DNA of 64,000 bases, taken from Micromonospora sp. M71_S20 (GTDB lineage: Bacteria; Actinomycetota; Actinomycetes; Mycobacteriales; Micromonosporaceae). Positions 16,813-25,489 of the stretch are shown here, piece by piece. Each line of letters begins with the position of its first letter. Position 1 is the first letter of the stretch. A program made the translations under genes and the position numbers. Location: assembly GCF_003664255.1 (NCBI RefSeq), contig NZ_RCCV01000004.1:434001-498000 (forward strand), read 5' to 3'. A model generated the notes under the pieces. It made no database searches and was not told where the DNA came from. It worked only from the letters and a program-made list of their open reading frames with translations.

Positions 16813-17156
16813 CGCTACATGATGGCGCACCTGGTGAACTGGCTGAGCGTGGGCAGATTGGCCCGGTCGCACGGCCTGGCCGACCAACTCGCCGCGGCGG
16901 GGGCGCCGACACCGACCGGGTGCGGTTCACCCGCGCCGAACTCGCCCGCTTCGACACCGCGCCAACCGCCTGAGGGCGCCGGCACGACGTACTGCGGGGA
17001 TCTGTTCCGTGGAACAGATCCCCGCGGTACGTGAAGCGCGAGACGGCGTCGGCCGGCTCAGCTCCGGACACCGGCTGCCTGACGGCCGGACCCGGCCGCA
17101 CCGACAACCGGCGGTGGCCGCCGTCGATCTCCACCGCAGGGCCAAGGCCCAGCGGG
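16813..17156. other. 344-bp gap upstream of the NACHT gene
   Basis: No complete gene is seen. Short plus-strand frames near 16820-16970 look like debris (for example VRFTRAELARFDTAPTA before a stop). The main structure is the 46-bp palindrome at 16987-17032. Confidence 0.5.
16987..17032. repeat. 46-bp near-perfect palindrome
   Basis: The 22-base arm 16987-17008 is the reverse complement of 17011-17032 with one mismatch, around a central GT. The inner part reads GGGGATCTGTTCC / GGAACAGATCCCC. It lies 125 bases after the SGNH hydrolase stop and 175 bases before the NACHT start, both minus strand, so it may end the former transcript; its length and symmetry exceed an ordinary terminator. Confidence 0.7.
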
Positions 17157-17990
17157 CTACACCTTGGCGCCGGCCTTCTTGGCCGTGGCGGACTGGCCGA
17201 CTGCCTGGGTGAACACCGGCAGGTAGCCGTTGGTCTGCCCGGTCACCATCGGGTGGTACGAGTTCGACAGGTTCAGGATGTCGACGGAGTGGATCCATTT
17301 GTTGCCGCTGCAGATCTGGTGTCCCACGAAGATGCTGCGGACGTCGGCGAAGGTGAACCCGGCGCGGGCCGCGGCGGCGGAGATCAGGCTGTCGACCAGG
17401 TTGATGCCCTCGTTGACCTTGGCGCGGGCGGCCTCGCCGATGCCGATGCAGGTCGTGCCCAACTGGTAGAAGACCGGGTAGCTCAGCACCACGACCCTGG
17501 CGTTCGGGGCCTTGCCGCGGATCGCGGCGTACGCGCGGTCGAGCAGGCCGGGAAGGTTCGCCCGGGCCTGCGCCTGGGCCGCGTCGACCGCGGCGATGCA
17601 GGCGCTGGAGCCGCGGAGGGCGCAGGTGGACATGATGTTGCCAAAGCCGGCGTCGTTGCCGCCGATGGTGATGCTGACGAGGGTGGTCTGCGAGCTGAGC
17701 GCGGCGACCTGTGAGTTGATCACGTCGGTCGTCTTCGCGCCCGCGCAGGCCACCGATGTGTAGGAGGCCGGCGCGTTGGCCGCCGCCCAGCGGGCGGAGA
17801 ACGCGTTGGTGCTGCGTTTGCAGGTGCCGCTCTCCGAGGTGTAGCTGCCGGCGCCGACACCTGAGGCGTACGAGTCGCCGAGCGCCACGTAGTGGTGGCC
17901 GGCGGCCTGCGCCGGATTGGCCAGCCCAAGTAGCGCGAGTGTCGCGGAGAGAATGCCTGCGAGCAGGGTCAGCATCCGGGTTCTGGTCAT
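17157..17990 (-). CDS. Secreted SGNH/GDSL hydrolase (lipase/esterase)
   Basis: A 277-residue exported hydrolase. Signal peptide residues 1-30 end at AQAAG. Block I is YVALGDSYASGVGAG with nucleophile Ser40; block III is TIGGNDAGF; block V is SNSYHPMVTGQ carrying the catalytic His. This order matches Streptomyces-type SGNH lipases. Six cysteines in the mature part probably form disulfides. The start at 17990 is set by GGAGGGG seven bases upstream; an ATG twelve bases earlier is less likely. It acts outside the cell on esters or lipids. An AT-rich leader with an inverted repeat lies directly upstream. Confidence 0.9.
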   Translation of the reverse strand: MTRTRMLTLLAGILSATLALLGLANPAQAAGHHYVALGDSYASGVGAGSYTSESGTCKRSTNAFSARWAAANAPASYTSVACAGAKTTDVINSQVAALSSQTTLVSITIGGNDAGFGNIMSTCALRGSSACIAAVDAAQAQARANLPGLLDRAYAAIRGKAPNARVVVLSYPVFYQLGTTCIGIGEAARAKVNEGINLVDSLISAAAARAGFTFADVRSIFVGHQICSGNKWIHSVDILNLSNSYHPMVTGQTNGYLPVFTQAVGQSATAKKAGAKV

Positions 17991-18034
17991 GTACCCCTCC
18001 ATCGTCCGCCGGTTGGTGAACGATTAATAGCACT

Positions 18035-18058
18035 ACATCTATGTCCGGGGATAGATGT
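18035..18058. promoter_or_regulatory. Inverted repeat upstream of the SGNH hydrolase gene
   Basis: ACATCTAT (18035-18042) and ATAGATGT (18051-18058) are exact inverted copies separated by eight bases, in the low-GC leader 45 bases before the hydrolase start. It could be an operator for a dimeric repressor. The surrounding 17991-18382 stretch has no gene. Confidence 0.4.
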
Positions 18059-18183
18059 CGTTCAACTGATGCAGCGGGGCGCGACCGCGGCTCCAGCCGT
18101 CGCCGCGCGGCCGGCAGCCACCGGCCGCGCGCTGCGCCGTGCCCGGCCGGTGAGCCCGAACGGTTGCCGCTTGACGAACGGCA

Positions 18184-18197
18184 TGTTATCGCTCACA
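18184..18197. promoter_or_regulatory. Degenerate LacI-type operator, distal site
   Basis: TGTTATCGCTCACA is a variant of the perfect site at 18287 (10 of 14 positions shared) and is itself 5/7 symmetric. It lies 90 bases further from the GH62 gene. Two spaced sites would allow looping or cooperative binding. Confidence 0.4.
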
Positions 18198-18286
18198 GTC
18201 GATGGCTAAGGGCGGCGACAGTGTGGCTTACCGGGCAGGCCGGGCTCGTCGGCGTGGACCGGGCGCGCGCCAGGGCGCATCAGGCG

Positions 18287-18300
18287 TGTTAGCGCTAACT
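18287..18300. promoter_or_regulatory. LacI-family operator upstream of the arabinofuranosidase
   Basis: The core GTTAGCGCTAAC at 18288-18299 is a perfect 12-bp palindrome with a central CG, the classic shape of LacI/GalR operators that control plant-polysaccharide genes in actinomycetes. It lies 83 bases before the GH62 start. Confidence 0.6.
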
Positions 18301-18382
18301 TCCGTGCGCTCGCGCTCCGGTCACGCAACGCGGTGCGCCCGTCTCCGGGCATCCCGTTGGCACTTCTCATCCAAGGAGAATC

Positions 18383-19903
18383 ATGTCTGCTTCAGGTGGA
18401 GCTCCACCGGTCGCGCCGCCGTCGCGGGGGCGTGGCTGGTGGCTACGGGTCGTCGCCGCCGGCATGGCCGTGTTGCTCGGTGGTGCCGTCGCGGCGGTGG
18501 TGTCGTCGGCACCCGCCGCCGCGGCGACGGTCGACACGAGCGCGTGGTACGTGCTGGTCAACCGCAACAGCGGCAAGGCCCTGGACGTGTACAACCTGGC
18601 CACGAACGACGGCGCACGGATCGTGCAGTGGGCGCGGAACGACGGCAACCAGCAGCAGTGGCAGTTCGTGGACTCCGGCGGTGGCTACTACCGGTTGCGG
18701 TCGCGGCTGTCCGGCAAGGTGCTCGACGTCTACAACTTCTCGACCGCCAACGGTGCCGGCATCGTGCAGTGGGCCGACGGCAACTCGACCAACCAGCAGT
18801 TCCGGCTGGCCGACTCCGCCGGTGGCTACGTCCGCCTGATCAACCGGAACAGCGGCAAGGTGGTGGAGGTGCAGGGCGCCTCGACCGCCGACGGCGGGAG
18901 CATCGTGCAGTACGACGACTGGAACGGCAGCAACCAGCAGTGGCAACTCGTCCGCGTCGACGGCGGGGGCAACCCCACCACGCCGCCGCCCGGCACGTGC
19001 GCCCTGCCGTCGACGTACCGGTGGTCGTCGACGGGGCCGCTGGCGCAACCGAGGGCGGGGTGGGTGTCACTGAAGGACTTCACCCACGCCCCCTACAACG
19101 GCCGGCAACTCGTCTACGCGACCACGCACGACACGGGAACGACGTGGGGCTCGATGAACTTCGGCCTCTTCACGAACTGGTCCGACATGGCCTCGGCCAG
19201 CCAGAACCAGATGCCCTTCTCCGCCGTCGCGCCCTCACTGTTCTACTTCGCGCCCAGGAACATCTGGGTGCTCGCCTACCAGTGGGGCGGACCCGCCTTC
19301 TCCTACCGGACGTCGAGTGACCCGACCAATGTGAACAGCTGGTCGGCGCCGCAGACGCTCTTCTCCGGAAGCATCTCCGACTCCGGCACCGGCCCCATCG
19401 ACCAGGCTGTCATCGGGGACGGCACCAACATGTACCTGTTCTTCGCCGGGGACAACGGCAGGATCTACCGGGCCAGCATGCCGATCGGCAACTTCCCGGG
19501 CAGCTTCGGCTCGACCTCGACGGTGATCATGAGCGACACGACGAACAACCTGTTCGAAGCCGTTCAGGTCTACAAGCTCCAGGGCCAGGACCGGTACCTC
19601 ATGCTCGTCGAGGCGATCGGCTCGCAGGGTCGCTACTTCCGCTCGTTCACGGCCACCAGTCTGGGCGGTACGTGGACGCCGCAGGCCGCGACCGAGAGCA
19701 ACCCCTTCGCCGGCAAGGCCAACAGTGGCGCCACCTGGACCAACGACATCAGCCACGGCGAACTGATTCGCAGCAACGCCGATCAGACCATGACCGTCGA
19801 TCCCTGCAACCTGCGGCTGCTCTATCAGGGCCGTGCCCCCGACTCCGGCGGCGACTACGGCCGCCTGCCCTACCGGCCGGGTCTGCTGACACTGCAGCGC
19901 TGA
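18383..19903 (+). CDS. Secreted alpha-L-arabinofuranosidase, CBM13 (ricin-type) plus GH62
   Basis: A 506-residue exported enzyme. Residues 1-48 are a long signal peptide (SAPAAAA at the end). Residues 53-205 form a ricin-type carbohydrate-binding module of three repeats, each with a GKxxDVYN or GKVVEVQ motif and a QQW/QQF ending. After a PTTPPPG linker, residues 215-506 form a GH62 catalytic domain: [32 protein letters not shown]-like and IDQAVIGDG segments are characteristic. It removes arabinose side chains from arabinoxylan outside the cell. The palindrome at 18287 suggests control by a LacI-type repressor. AAGGAG precedes the ATG. Confidence 0.9.
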   Translation: MSASGGAPPVAPPSRGRGWWLRVVAAGMAVLLGGAVAAVVSSAPAAAATVDTSAWYVLVNRNSGKALDVYNLATNDGARIVQWARNDGNQQQWQFVDSGGGYYRLRSRLSGKVLDVYNFSTANGAGIVQWADGNSTNQQFRLADSAGGYVRLINRNSGKVVEVQGASTADGGSIVQYDDWNGSNQQWQLVRVDGGGNPTTPPPGTCALPSTYRWSSTGPLAQPRAGWVSLKDFTHAPYNGRQLVYATTHDTGTTWGSMNFGLFTNWSDMASASQNQMPFSAVAPSLFYFAPRNIWVLAYQWGGPAFSYRTSSDPTNVNSWSAPQTLFSGSISDSGTGPIDQAVIGDGTNMYLFFAGDNGRIYRASMPIGNFPGSFGSTSTVIMSDTTNNLFEAVQVYKLQGQDRYLMLVEAIGSQGRYFRSFTATSLGGTWTPQAATESNPFAGKANSGATWTNDISHGELIRSNADQTMTVDPCNLRLLYQGRAPDSGGDYGRLPYRPGLLTLQR

Positions 19904-19935
19904 CGGCGTGACACCGGTCCGGCTCGGGTGCTCCT

Positions 19936-19974
19936 GACGCCTGCGGCAACGAGGTGGGCCGAACGGCAGGCGTC
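19936..19974 (+). terminator. Possible terminator after the GH62 gene
   Basis: GACGCCTGC (19936-19944) pairs with GCAGGCGTC (19966-19974) around a 21-base loop, 33 bases after the stop. Confidence 0.45.
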
Positions 19975-20419
19975 GTCGGAGCTCACGATCAGGACCGGGT
20001 GGAACTGGCGGGGCGGGCTCGGCGCACGGCCGAGTCCGCCCCGGTCCACGACGGCAGGTGAGGCGTCGACGTGCCCGGTGCCGGCCCGACGGCCGTCGGC
20101 CGCCGTCGGTTTTTCGATGTTGCGACCTCGTCCCGCCATCCGGTCGGGGTGAGTGGCGGGAGCCGTCCGGCGGGTCGCAGGCCGGGCTCGCTGACCTGCC
20201 AAGTCGCAGCGAATAGCCACTAATCGCCGCAGGCGCCACTCGTCGGGCTGTCCGGACCCAAGGTATGAGAAGCGGCCGAGTCAGGCCAACCGTCACTCTT
20301 GCAATCAATACGAGATCTATGAACAGATCGACGCCTCCGGTCGGGTGAGCCTCACCAACCGATCGGGTGCCCGGGGCTACCTGAAAGGCAGCCCGTGCTC
20401 AGCTCCATGGAGGTACCAC
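19975..20419. other. Gene-free stretch before the protease gene
   Basis: I see no gene with actinobacterial codon character here. The last 100 bases are comparatively AT-rich and probably hold the protease promoter; no clear -35/-10 pair could be assigned. Confidence 0.5.
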
Positions 20420-21472
20420 ATGCGACTCTCCGGGTCTCCGTTGCGCCGCGTCACCGCACTGTCGGTGGCTGGCGCGTTGGTCGTCGGCACGTTGACCAGC
20501 AGTCCCGCTCAGGCAGCGCCCGCTACGCCCGCTTCCCCCGATCAAGCCTCCGCGCTCGCCGCCGCACTCGGCGACCGCTCCGGCGGGGCGTACGCCGGTG
20601 CCGACGGCGCCATGGTCGTCACCGTGACCGACGACGCCGCTGCCCGCAAGGTCCGCGCGGCCGGCGCGACCCCGAAGCTCGTCGCCCGCGGTGCGGACGA
20701 CCTCGCCCGCGCCACCAGCACGCTGAACAGCGCCGCGCGGGTGCCAGGCACCGCGTGGTGGACCGATCCGGCGACCAACCAGGTCGTGGTCTCCGTCGAC
20801 AGCACGGTGACCGGCGCCAAGCTGGAGCGCGTCGAGGCCGTTGCGCAGCGGCTCGGCGGCACCGTCCGCATCCAGCGGGAGGCCGGCACGCTCAGCACCC
20901 GGGCCGCCGGCGGCGAGGCCATCTACGCCGAGGGTGGCGGCCGCTGTTCGCTGGGCTTCAACGTCCGCAGCGGTGACACCCACTATTTCCTCACCGCCGG
21001 ACACTGCACCGACATCACCGCCAACTGGTACGCCGACTCCGGGCAGGGCAACCTGCTCGGCACCGGCGGCACCGGCAGCTTCCCCGGCGACGACTACGGC
21101 ATCGTGCGGCACACCAACCCGGCCGCCGCCGACGGCAGCGTCTACCTGTACGACGGCACCACCCGCGACATCACCGGCGCGGCTGACGCCTTCGTCGGGC
21201 AGTCGGTGCAGCGCTCCGGCAGCACCACCGGCCTGCACGGCGGCACGGTCGAGGCGACCGACGCCACGGTGAACTACGCCGAGGGCAGCGTCAGCGGCCT
21301 GATCCGCACCACGGTCTGTGCCGAGCCGGGCGACAGCGGCGGCGCACTCTTCAGCGGAAGTACCGCCCTGGGCCTGACCTCGGGTGGCAGCGGTAACTGT
21401 TCCTCCGGCGGGACCACCTACTTCCAGCCGGTCACCGAGGCGCTGAGCGTCTACGGAGTGGAGATCGTCTGA
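20420..21472 (+). CDS. Secreted serine protease, streptogrisin/alpha-lytic type (S1E)
   Basis: A 350-residue preproprotease. Residues 1-33 are a signal peptide ending AQAAP; about 34-160 are a propeptide that acts as folding chaperone in this family; the mature part begins near [20 protein letters not shown]. The catalytic triad is visible: His195 in LTAGHC, Asp225 in DDYGIV and Ser306 in GDSGG. The final [11 protein letters not shown] is typical of chymotrypsin-like Streptomyces proteases. The ATG at 20420 follows ATGGAGGT. A degraded copy of this gene's first codons occurs at 29308-29349. Confidence 0.93.
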   Translation: MRLSGSPLRRVTALSVAGALVVGTLTSSPAQAAPATPASPDQASALAAALGDRSGGAYAGADGAMVVTVTDDAAARKVRAAGATPKLVARGADDLARATSTLNSAARVPGTAWWTDPATNQVVVSVDSTVTGAKLERVEAVAQRLGGTVRIQREAGTLSTRAAGGEAIYAEGGGRCSLGFNVRSGDTHYFLTAGHCTDITANWYADSGQGNLLGTGGTGSFPGDDYGIVRHTNPAAADGSVYLYDGTTRDITGAADAFVGQSVQRSGSTTGLHGGTVEATDATVNYAEGSVSGLIRTTVCAEPGDSGGALFSGSTALGLTSGGSGNCSSGGTTYFQPVTEALSVYGVEIV

Positions 21473-21486
21473 GCGACGGCACGCCA

Positions 21487-21515
21487 GCGGGGCCGCCGGA
21501 CACCGGTGGCCCCGC
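21487..21515 (+). terminator. Terminator hairpin after the protease gene
   Basis: GCGGGGCCGCCG (21487-21498) pairs with CGGTGGCCCCGC (21504-21515) with one G-T wobble and a five-base loop, 15 bases after the stop. It separates the protease gene from the convergent acyltransferase gene. Confidence 0.7.
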
Positions 21516-21573
21516 CCCACGTCCGCGTCCGTGCCGCCGATCCGGCTGAACGGTACGGAACCCGGGGGTGTGG

Positions 21574-22518
21574 CTAGATCGGGAAGGTGCCGCGCCGCCA
21601 CTGCCAGTGGCGGCCGGCCCGCAGGTGGTCGACGACCGCGCGCTGGAGGAGGGTGCGGCGCGGCAGTTGGTCGAGCGGCGTGGTCAGGGTGCGGAACACG
21701 AACCGCAGCACCTCGACGTCGGCGTCCAGCCCTTCCGGCTCCTCGTAGGGCTCCAGCTCGAACCTCCGCTGGAACCGGACGATGTTGGCGTCCGCGGGCA
21801 GGTACTCCCGCAGCTGCGGGTCGAGCAGCCACGAGCCGCAGGAGAACGCCGTGTGGCGCTCGTCTGGAAAGTGCCGCGGGAAGAACGCACGGGCCTCGTC
21901 GAGCGACGCCTCGACCGCCTCCGGGCCCATCGGCCCCGACTCGGGGATGTGCAGGTGGATGGTGGTGTCGCCGCGCTGGTGCTGCAGCCGGCCCAACTCG
22001 TAGATGCCGCCGCGCGCGTGCAGCGTGAGCCAGCTCTGCATGACCGGCCACCCCTCGCGGTGCATCCGCCGGTCGATCGCGAGGTTGCGGCCCAGGTCCG
22101 CGAGGGTCACCCACGACACGGCGTCGGCGATGCCGTGGTCGCGGTGGTACGCCGTGACGACGTCGACCAGGGCCAGGTACGCGTACACGTAGAGATGCCG
22201 CCAGGCGGGGCCCCGCTCGCGCGGCAGCGCCGGACCGGGCGGCAGCCAGCCGTAACCCCCCAGATCGGCGCGGACCAGGGCGATCGAGCGGTCGAGCAGC
22301 CAGCGCAGCTCCGGTGTCCACAGCGGAGAGCCGGGCTCGGGCCAGCCCGCCAGGATCTCGGCGGCGTCGTCCGGACGCACCGCGAGCCGGTCGAGGATCG
22401 CGGGCGCGTCGGCCTTCGCGGGCAGCGGAGCCGACGGCCGGTCGCCGGCGAGCCGGTGCACGCGGTCGACGTCCTCGACGGGTACGCCGAGCCGGGCGGC
22501 GGTGTCGGCCAGGTCCAC
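21574..22518 (-). CDS. Acyltransferase-domain protein (GNAT-like C-terminal fold)
   Basis: A 314-residue cytosolic protein. The N-terminal part (DLADTAARLGVPVEDVDRV, PDDAAEILAGWPEP) and C-terminal half (WLTLHARGGIYELGRLQHQR, TIHLHIPESGPM, FPRHFPDERHTAFSCGSWLLDPQL) match the actinobacterial family annotated as acyltransferase domain-containing with a GNAT-like C-terminal domain. The conserved HIPE and CGSWLLDP segments are its hallmark. The acceptor is unknown. A GTG start at 22516-22518 is used. It is divergent from the operon at 22711. Confidence 0.72.
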   Translation of the reverse strand: MDLADTAARLGVPVEDVDRVHRLAGDRPSAPLPAKADAPAILDRLAVRPDDAAEILAGWPEPGSPLWTPELRWLLDRSIALVRADLGGYGWLPPGPALPRERGPAWRHLYVYAYLALVDVVTAYHRDHGIADAVSWVTLADLGRNLAIDRRMHREGWPVMQSWLTLHARGGIYELGRLQHQRGDTTIHLHIPESGPMGPEAVEASLDEARAFFPRHFPDERHTAFSCGSWLLDPQLREYLPADANIVRFQRRFELEPYEEPEGLDADVEVLRFVFRTLTTPLDQLPRRTLLQRAVVDHLRAGRHWQWRRGTFPI

Positions 22519-22641
22519 GCGGAAAACCCTACCGGCCGGTCGGCGTCTTCCACGGCCCGTGCCGCTCGGGCCGGACGTCGCGCGCCCGCAGCGTCAGCGC
22601 GCCGACACCGAGCTGTCACCGCACCGTGACAGCGATCGACC

Positions 22642-22670
22642 TTGTCAGATATTTACAGATCCGTATACGG
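22642..22670 (+). promoter_or_regulatory. Promoter with overlapping palindrome for the Mau-like operon
   Basis: TTGTCA (22642-22647) and TATACG (22664-22669) are spaced by 16 bases. The -10 box sits inside the perfect 10-bp palindrome CCGTATACGG (22661-22670), so a dimeric repressor bound there would block polymerase. The first start codon follows at 22711. Confidence 0.45.
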
Positions 22671-22710
22671 TGCCGTTGGTAAGTTCCGGACCCGGACGAA
22701 GGGCGGTCGC

Positions 22711-23418
22711 ATGGCAGCCAGAGGCGCGCCGGTGACGCATCGGGCAATCGACCACGGCCGATTCTCGCTCGATGGTTCACTCGACCTCAGCGCACCGTTC
22801 ACATCCGTGGCCGACGTGACGATCGGCGGCCGGCTGCACGAGTTCACGGCCGGCGCGATCGGGCTCGCGGACGACGTGGCCCGGACGCTCGGCGTCGAGA
22901 CGTTCGACGAGGAACTCACCTACCAGGGCGGAACGCTGCTGACCGCGCGCATCCGGTCGTACGACCCGCAGATCCAGTTGGCTGAGGAACGGCTCGTGGC
23001 GGTCTGGCGGGGGCGGCGGCACTGCTTCTTCACCGAGATGTACGGCGCGGCGACCACCGACCTGCTCGGGGCATTGCGGACGCTGCGCGTCGAGGAGCAC
23101 GACGACGGGCTGGCCCTGCGCCCGACCTCGAAGACCGGGGCCGAGTTCGTCGAACCCGCCACCGTGCTCAAGGAGGTTCCCGGGCTCGGCCTGCTGGAGA
23201 TCGCACCGCTCACCAAGCAGCGTGCCGGGCAACTGCCCACCTGGCGTGGCCTCCAGACGCAGGCGGGCGAACTCTTCCGGGACGTCCTGCCCGACGGGCA
23301 GCCCTACTTCGTACTGGCTGCGGCGGACGCCTGGCTCAGCCTGGTGCCGTTCGCCGACACGGACATGGAGCAGGTGCCCACTCTGGTCGACCGGCTCCGC
23401 GTCCGGACCGCCCGGTAG
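22711..23418 (+). CDS. Protein of unknown function, first gene of the Mau-like operon
   Basis: A 235-residue cytosolic protein without signal or membrane segment. I do not recognise its family. Visible features are a beta-rich N-terminal half (SLDLSAPFTSVADVTIGGRLHEF), an acidic VETFDEELTYQGGTLL, a VWRGRRHCFFTEMYGA segment with the single cysteine, and a Leu-rich GLGLLEIAPLTKQRAGQ. ATG at 22711 is chosen over the in-frame ATG at 22642, which lies in the promoter. It is 6 bases upstream of the MauE-like gene, so it belongs to the same transcript. Its place where an amine-dehydrogenase heavy chain might stand is notable, but it is too short and lacks propeller repeats. Confidence 0.7.
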   Translation: MAARGAPVTHRAIDHGRFSLDGSLDLSAPFTSVADVTIGGRLHEFTAGAIGLADDVARTLGVETFDEELTYQGGTLLTARIRSYDPQIQLAEERLVAVWRGRRHCFFTEMYGAATTDLLGALRTLRVEEHDDGLALRPTSKTGAEFVEPATVLKEVPGLGLLEIAPLTKQRAGQLPTWRGLQTQAGELFRDVLPDGQPYFVLAAADAWLSLVPFADTDMEQVPTLVDRLRVRTAR

Positions 23419-23424
23419 GTCGGG

Positions 23425-24015
23425 ATGTCCGGACTGCTGGCCGGCGTGGCCACGTACACCGTCCTGTTCACCCTGCTCGTCAGCACCGCCGAGCACCTGT
23501 CACGGCCGGCGGCGCTCGCCGAGGCCCTGGCCGCGCACCGGGTGCTTCCGGCTCCGGGCGCGGTCGCCGCCATCGCCATCGCCGGCGAAGGCCTGCTCGC
23601 CGGCGCCGGGATCGTGGCGCTGCTCCACCCCGCCGGCGAGGGCCTGCTCGCCGCCGTCCTCGTCGGCAGCGTCGCGCTGCTCGCCCTGTACGCCGGCTAC
23701 GGCCTGTACGTGAGGTCGACCGGGCGCGCCGGCTCGTGCGGATGCTCCCGGGTGGAACTGCCGATGACCGGCTGGGTGGTGGCGCGGGCGGCGGTCCTCG
23801 CCGGGCTGGCACTGGTCGCGCTGCTCCTGTCCGGCTCGATCATCCCGGCGGATCGCGCCGACGCCCCACTGGCCGTCGTGCTGCTGGCCTCCGCCACGTT
23901 CACCGTGCTGCTGTGGCACCTGCCCGCCGCGATGTACGAGCCGGCGACGGCGACAGCCCGGCGGCCCACGACCCGCCGGTCCATCGGCACGACAGAGGGA
24001 GGCCTGCCCGGATGA
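23425..24015 (+). CDS. MauE-like redox-associated membrane protein
   Basis: A 196-residue integral membrane protein with about five hydrophobic helices in the MauE/DoxX arrangement. After helix 3 comes the loop GRAGSCGCSRVELPMTGWVVARA, whose CGC motif next to a conserved region before helix 4 is typical of MauE relatives. MauE is required in methylotrophs to mature the disulfide-rich light chain of methylamine dehydrogenase, probably by redox chemistry at the outer face. Here it is flanked by a thioredoxin-like gene (ATGA overlap) and a 12-cysteine exported protein, which fits the same role. The ATG follows the previous stop by six bases. Confidence 0.8.
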   Translation: MSGLLAGVATYTVLFTLLVSTAEHLSRPAALAEALAAHRVLPAPGAVAAIAIAGEGLLAGAGIVALLHPAGEGLLAAVLVGSVALLALYAGYGLYVRSTGRAGSCGCSRVELPMTGWVVARAAVLAGLALVALLLSGSIIPADRADAPLAVVLLASATFTVLLWHLPAAMYEPATATARRPTTRRSIGTTEGGLPG

Positions 24016-24557
24016 GCTTCCAGACCAGCGCACTGATCCTGAGCTGGATCGCGATACTCCTGCTGGCGTTCACGGTCTCGGGCCTGGTACGCCAGGTGCA
24101 CGCGCTGTCGAGCGGGGCGGTCCAGCGCCGTCCCGAGTCGGTCGGTCTGCGGCCGGGCGCACCAGCCCCCGAATTCGCCCGGCTGGCACCGGCGGCACCG
24201 GCGGTTCCGCTGGTGCTGCTCTTTTTGGAACCCGACTGCGGGACGTGCACCGAGGTGCTGGCCGAGGCGAGCGAACACGTCCGCCCCGGCCTGGAGTTCC
24301 GGGTCCTCTACCGGGAGGACCCGCCGGCGCGGGCCGCGGAGCTGCCGATCACCGTGCTCGGCGGACAGGCGGAGCTGTTCGAGCGCTACGACGCCCTCGC
24401 CACCCCGTTCGCCACCGTCGTCGACCGGGCCGGGCGGGTGCTGCGCGCCGAGCCGCTCGGCTCCCGCGCGGCACTGCACCGCCTGCTCGACGAAGTCGAC
24501 AGCCCACCCGGCGACCCCGCACCGGCGGTCGCCACGAATCAGGGAGATCGGGCATGA
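24012..24557 (+). CDS. MauD/TlpA-like membrane-anchored thioredoxin-fold protein
   Basis: A 181-residue protein with an N-terminal membrane anchor (residues 5-27), then the GLRPGAPAPEFARL segment typical of TlpA/MauD redoxins, and the active-site motif EPDCGTCTEVL with Cys76 and Cys79 at the start of the first helix. The C-terminal TPFATVVDRAGRVL contains the cis-Pro loop of the thioredoxin fold. It should face outward and handle disulfides of the exported partner encoded next. Start and stop both overlap neighbours by ATGA. The MauE-MauD order is as in mau clusters. Confidence 0.82.
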   Translation: MSFQTSALILSWIAILLLAFTVSGLVRQVHALSSGAVQRRPESVGLRPGAPAPEFARLAPAAPAVPLVLLFLEPDCGTCTEVLAEASEHVRPGLEFRVLYREDPPARAAELPITVLGGQAELFERYDALATPFATVVDRAGRVLRAEPLGSRAALHRLLDEVDSPPGDPAPAVATNQGDRA

Positions 24558-25489
24558 CCGGTATCGACACCGTGCCCTGGCTGCGCGGAGACGACCCGGG
24601 CACCGGGCCCGCCGTCCGGCGGGTGCCGGTCCAGCCGGGCGGCCGGAGGCGCGCCGGGTGGGAGATGTCGCGGCGCACCCTGCTCCGGGCGGGCACCGCG
24701 GTGGGGATGGCCGCGCTCAGTGTGTTCCCGGCGGCCCGCCGCGCGTACGCCGACGGCTACACCATCTATGCCGGGTGCCCGACGTACGCCAGCGACCACA
24801 ACTGCTCGCCGGGGTGCGGCCCGAGCACGATCTTCGCCGACTCCTGCAACACCAGCGGGACGTACACCGGATTCCACAAGAACGACGGCGTCACCTGGAT
24901 CCTGCGGCCGAACCAGTGCTACGGCGGCACCTACGACGGCTGGCTGTGGGCCTACAACGGGGCGTGCGGCGCCTGCGCCTGCTCGGTCGAACGCCGGTGC
25001 CACGACGGGTACAAGAAGACCAGCTCCGGCTGGGTGAAGTCGATCTGCCGCTGGAACACCAAGTGCGGATGCCTGGGCGCGGCCAGCTGGCCCACCACCC
25101 GGCGGAGCAACACGGGGGTCAACGTCTACACGGTGCAGCACCTGTTGACCGCCCGCGGGCACGCGACCGACATCGACGGGATCTTCGGTGCCGACACCGA
25201 GGCGAAGGTGAAGAGCTTCCAGACGGCGGCCGGCCTCGGGGCCACCGGTGTCGTCGACGCGACCACCTGGCCGAAGCTCGTGACCACGGTCCGCTCCGGG
25301 AACAGCGGCCAGGTCGTCAGCGCCGCGCAGCGCCAGCTGAACAGGCGCGGCTACGCGCTGGTGGTCGACGGGTCCTTCGGCCCGGCGACGGACAGCGCGG
25401 CGCGCGACTTCCAGCGGCAGAACGGGCTGACGGTCGACGGGGTGATCGGGGTCAACTCCTGGCGGACGCTGACCGGCGCCGCCGTATGA
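24554..25489 (+). CDS. Tat-exported 12-cysteine MauA-like protein with two peptidoglycan-binding repeats
   Basis: A 311-residue protein. Residues 38-66 form a twin-arginine signal (MSRRTLLRAG, hydrophobic stretch, RAYADG). Residues 68-175 hold exactly 12 cysteines (74, 84, 88, 98, 122, 138, 141, 143, 149, 165, 171, 173), the number in methylamine dehydrogenase light chain, and the GVTWILRPNQCY and WLWAYNGACGACAC stretches align plausibly with MauA's SWVASCY and LIAYRDCCG regions. Residues 187-311 are two PG_binding_1 repeats (DIDGIFGADTEAKVKSFQ and VVDGSFGPATDSAARDFQ). A pre-folded Tat route, dedicated MauE/MauD and wall-binding tail suggest a disulfide-rich protein anchored at the cell wall. 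Whether any Trp pair becomes TTQ is unknown; no MauG or heavy chain is nearby. Confidence 0.75.
   Translation: MTGIDTVPWLRGDDPGTGPAVRRVPVQPGGRRRAGWEMSRRTLLRAGTAVGMAALSVFPAARRAYADGYTIYAGCPTYASDHNCSPGCGPSTIFADSCNTSGTYTGFHKNDGVTWILRPNQCYGGTYDGWLWAYNGACGACACSVERRCHDGYKKTSSGWVKSICRWNTKCGCLGAASWPTTRRSNTGVNVYTVQHLLTARGHATDIDGIFGADTEAKVKSFQTAAGLGATGVVDATTWPKLVTTVRSGNSGQVVSAAQRQLNRRGYALVVDGSFGPATDSAARDFQRQNGLTVDGVIGVNSWRTLTGAAV

Noticed and set aside
14560..17034. Long plus-strand open frame opposite the NACHT gene
   Set aside because: It is antisense to a gene with clear motifs, has biased Gly/Arg/Gln composition from high-GC third-frame effects, and has no domain or ribosome site.
24554..25489. Functional methylamine dehydrogenase
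   Set aside because: No heavy chain, no MauG and no electron acceptor gene are nearby, and the light-chain-like domain is fused to wall-binding repeats; only the light-chain-like fold and its maturation partners are supported.
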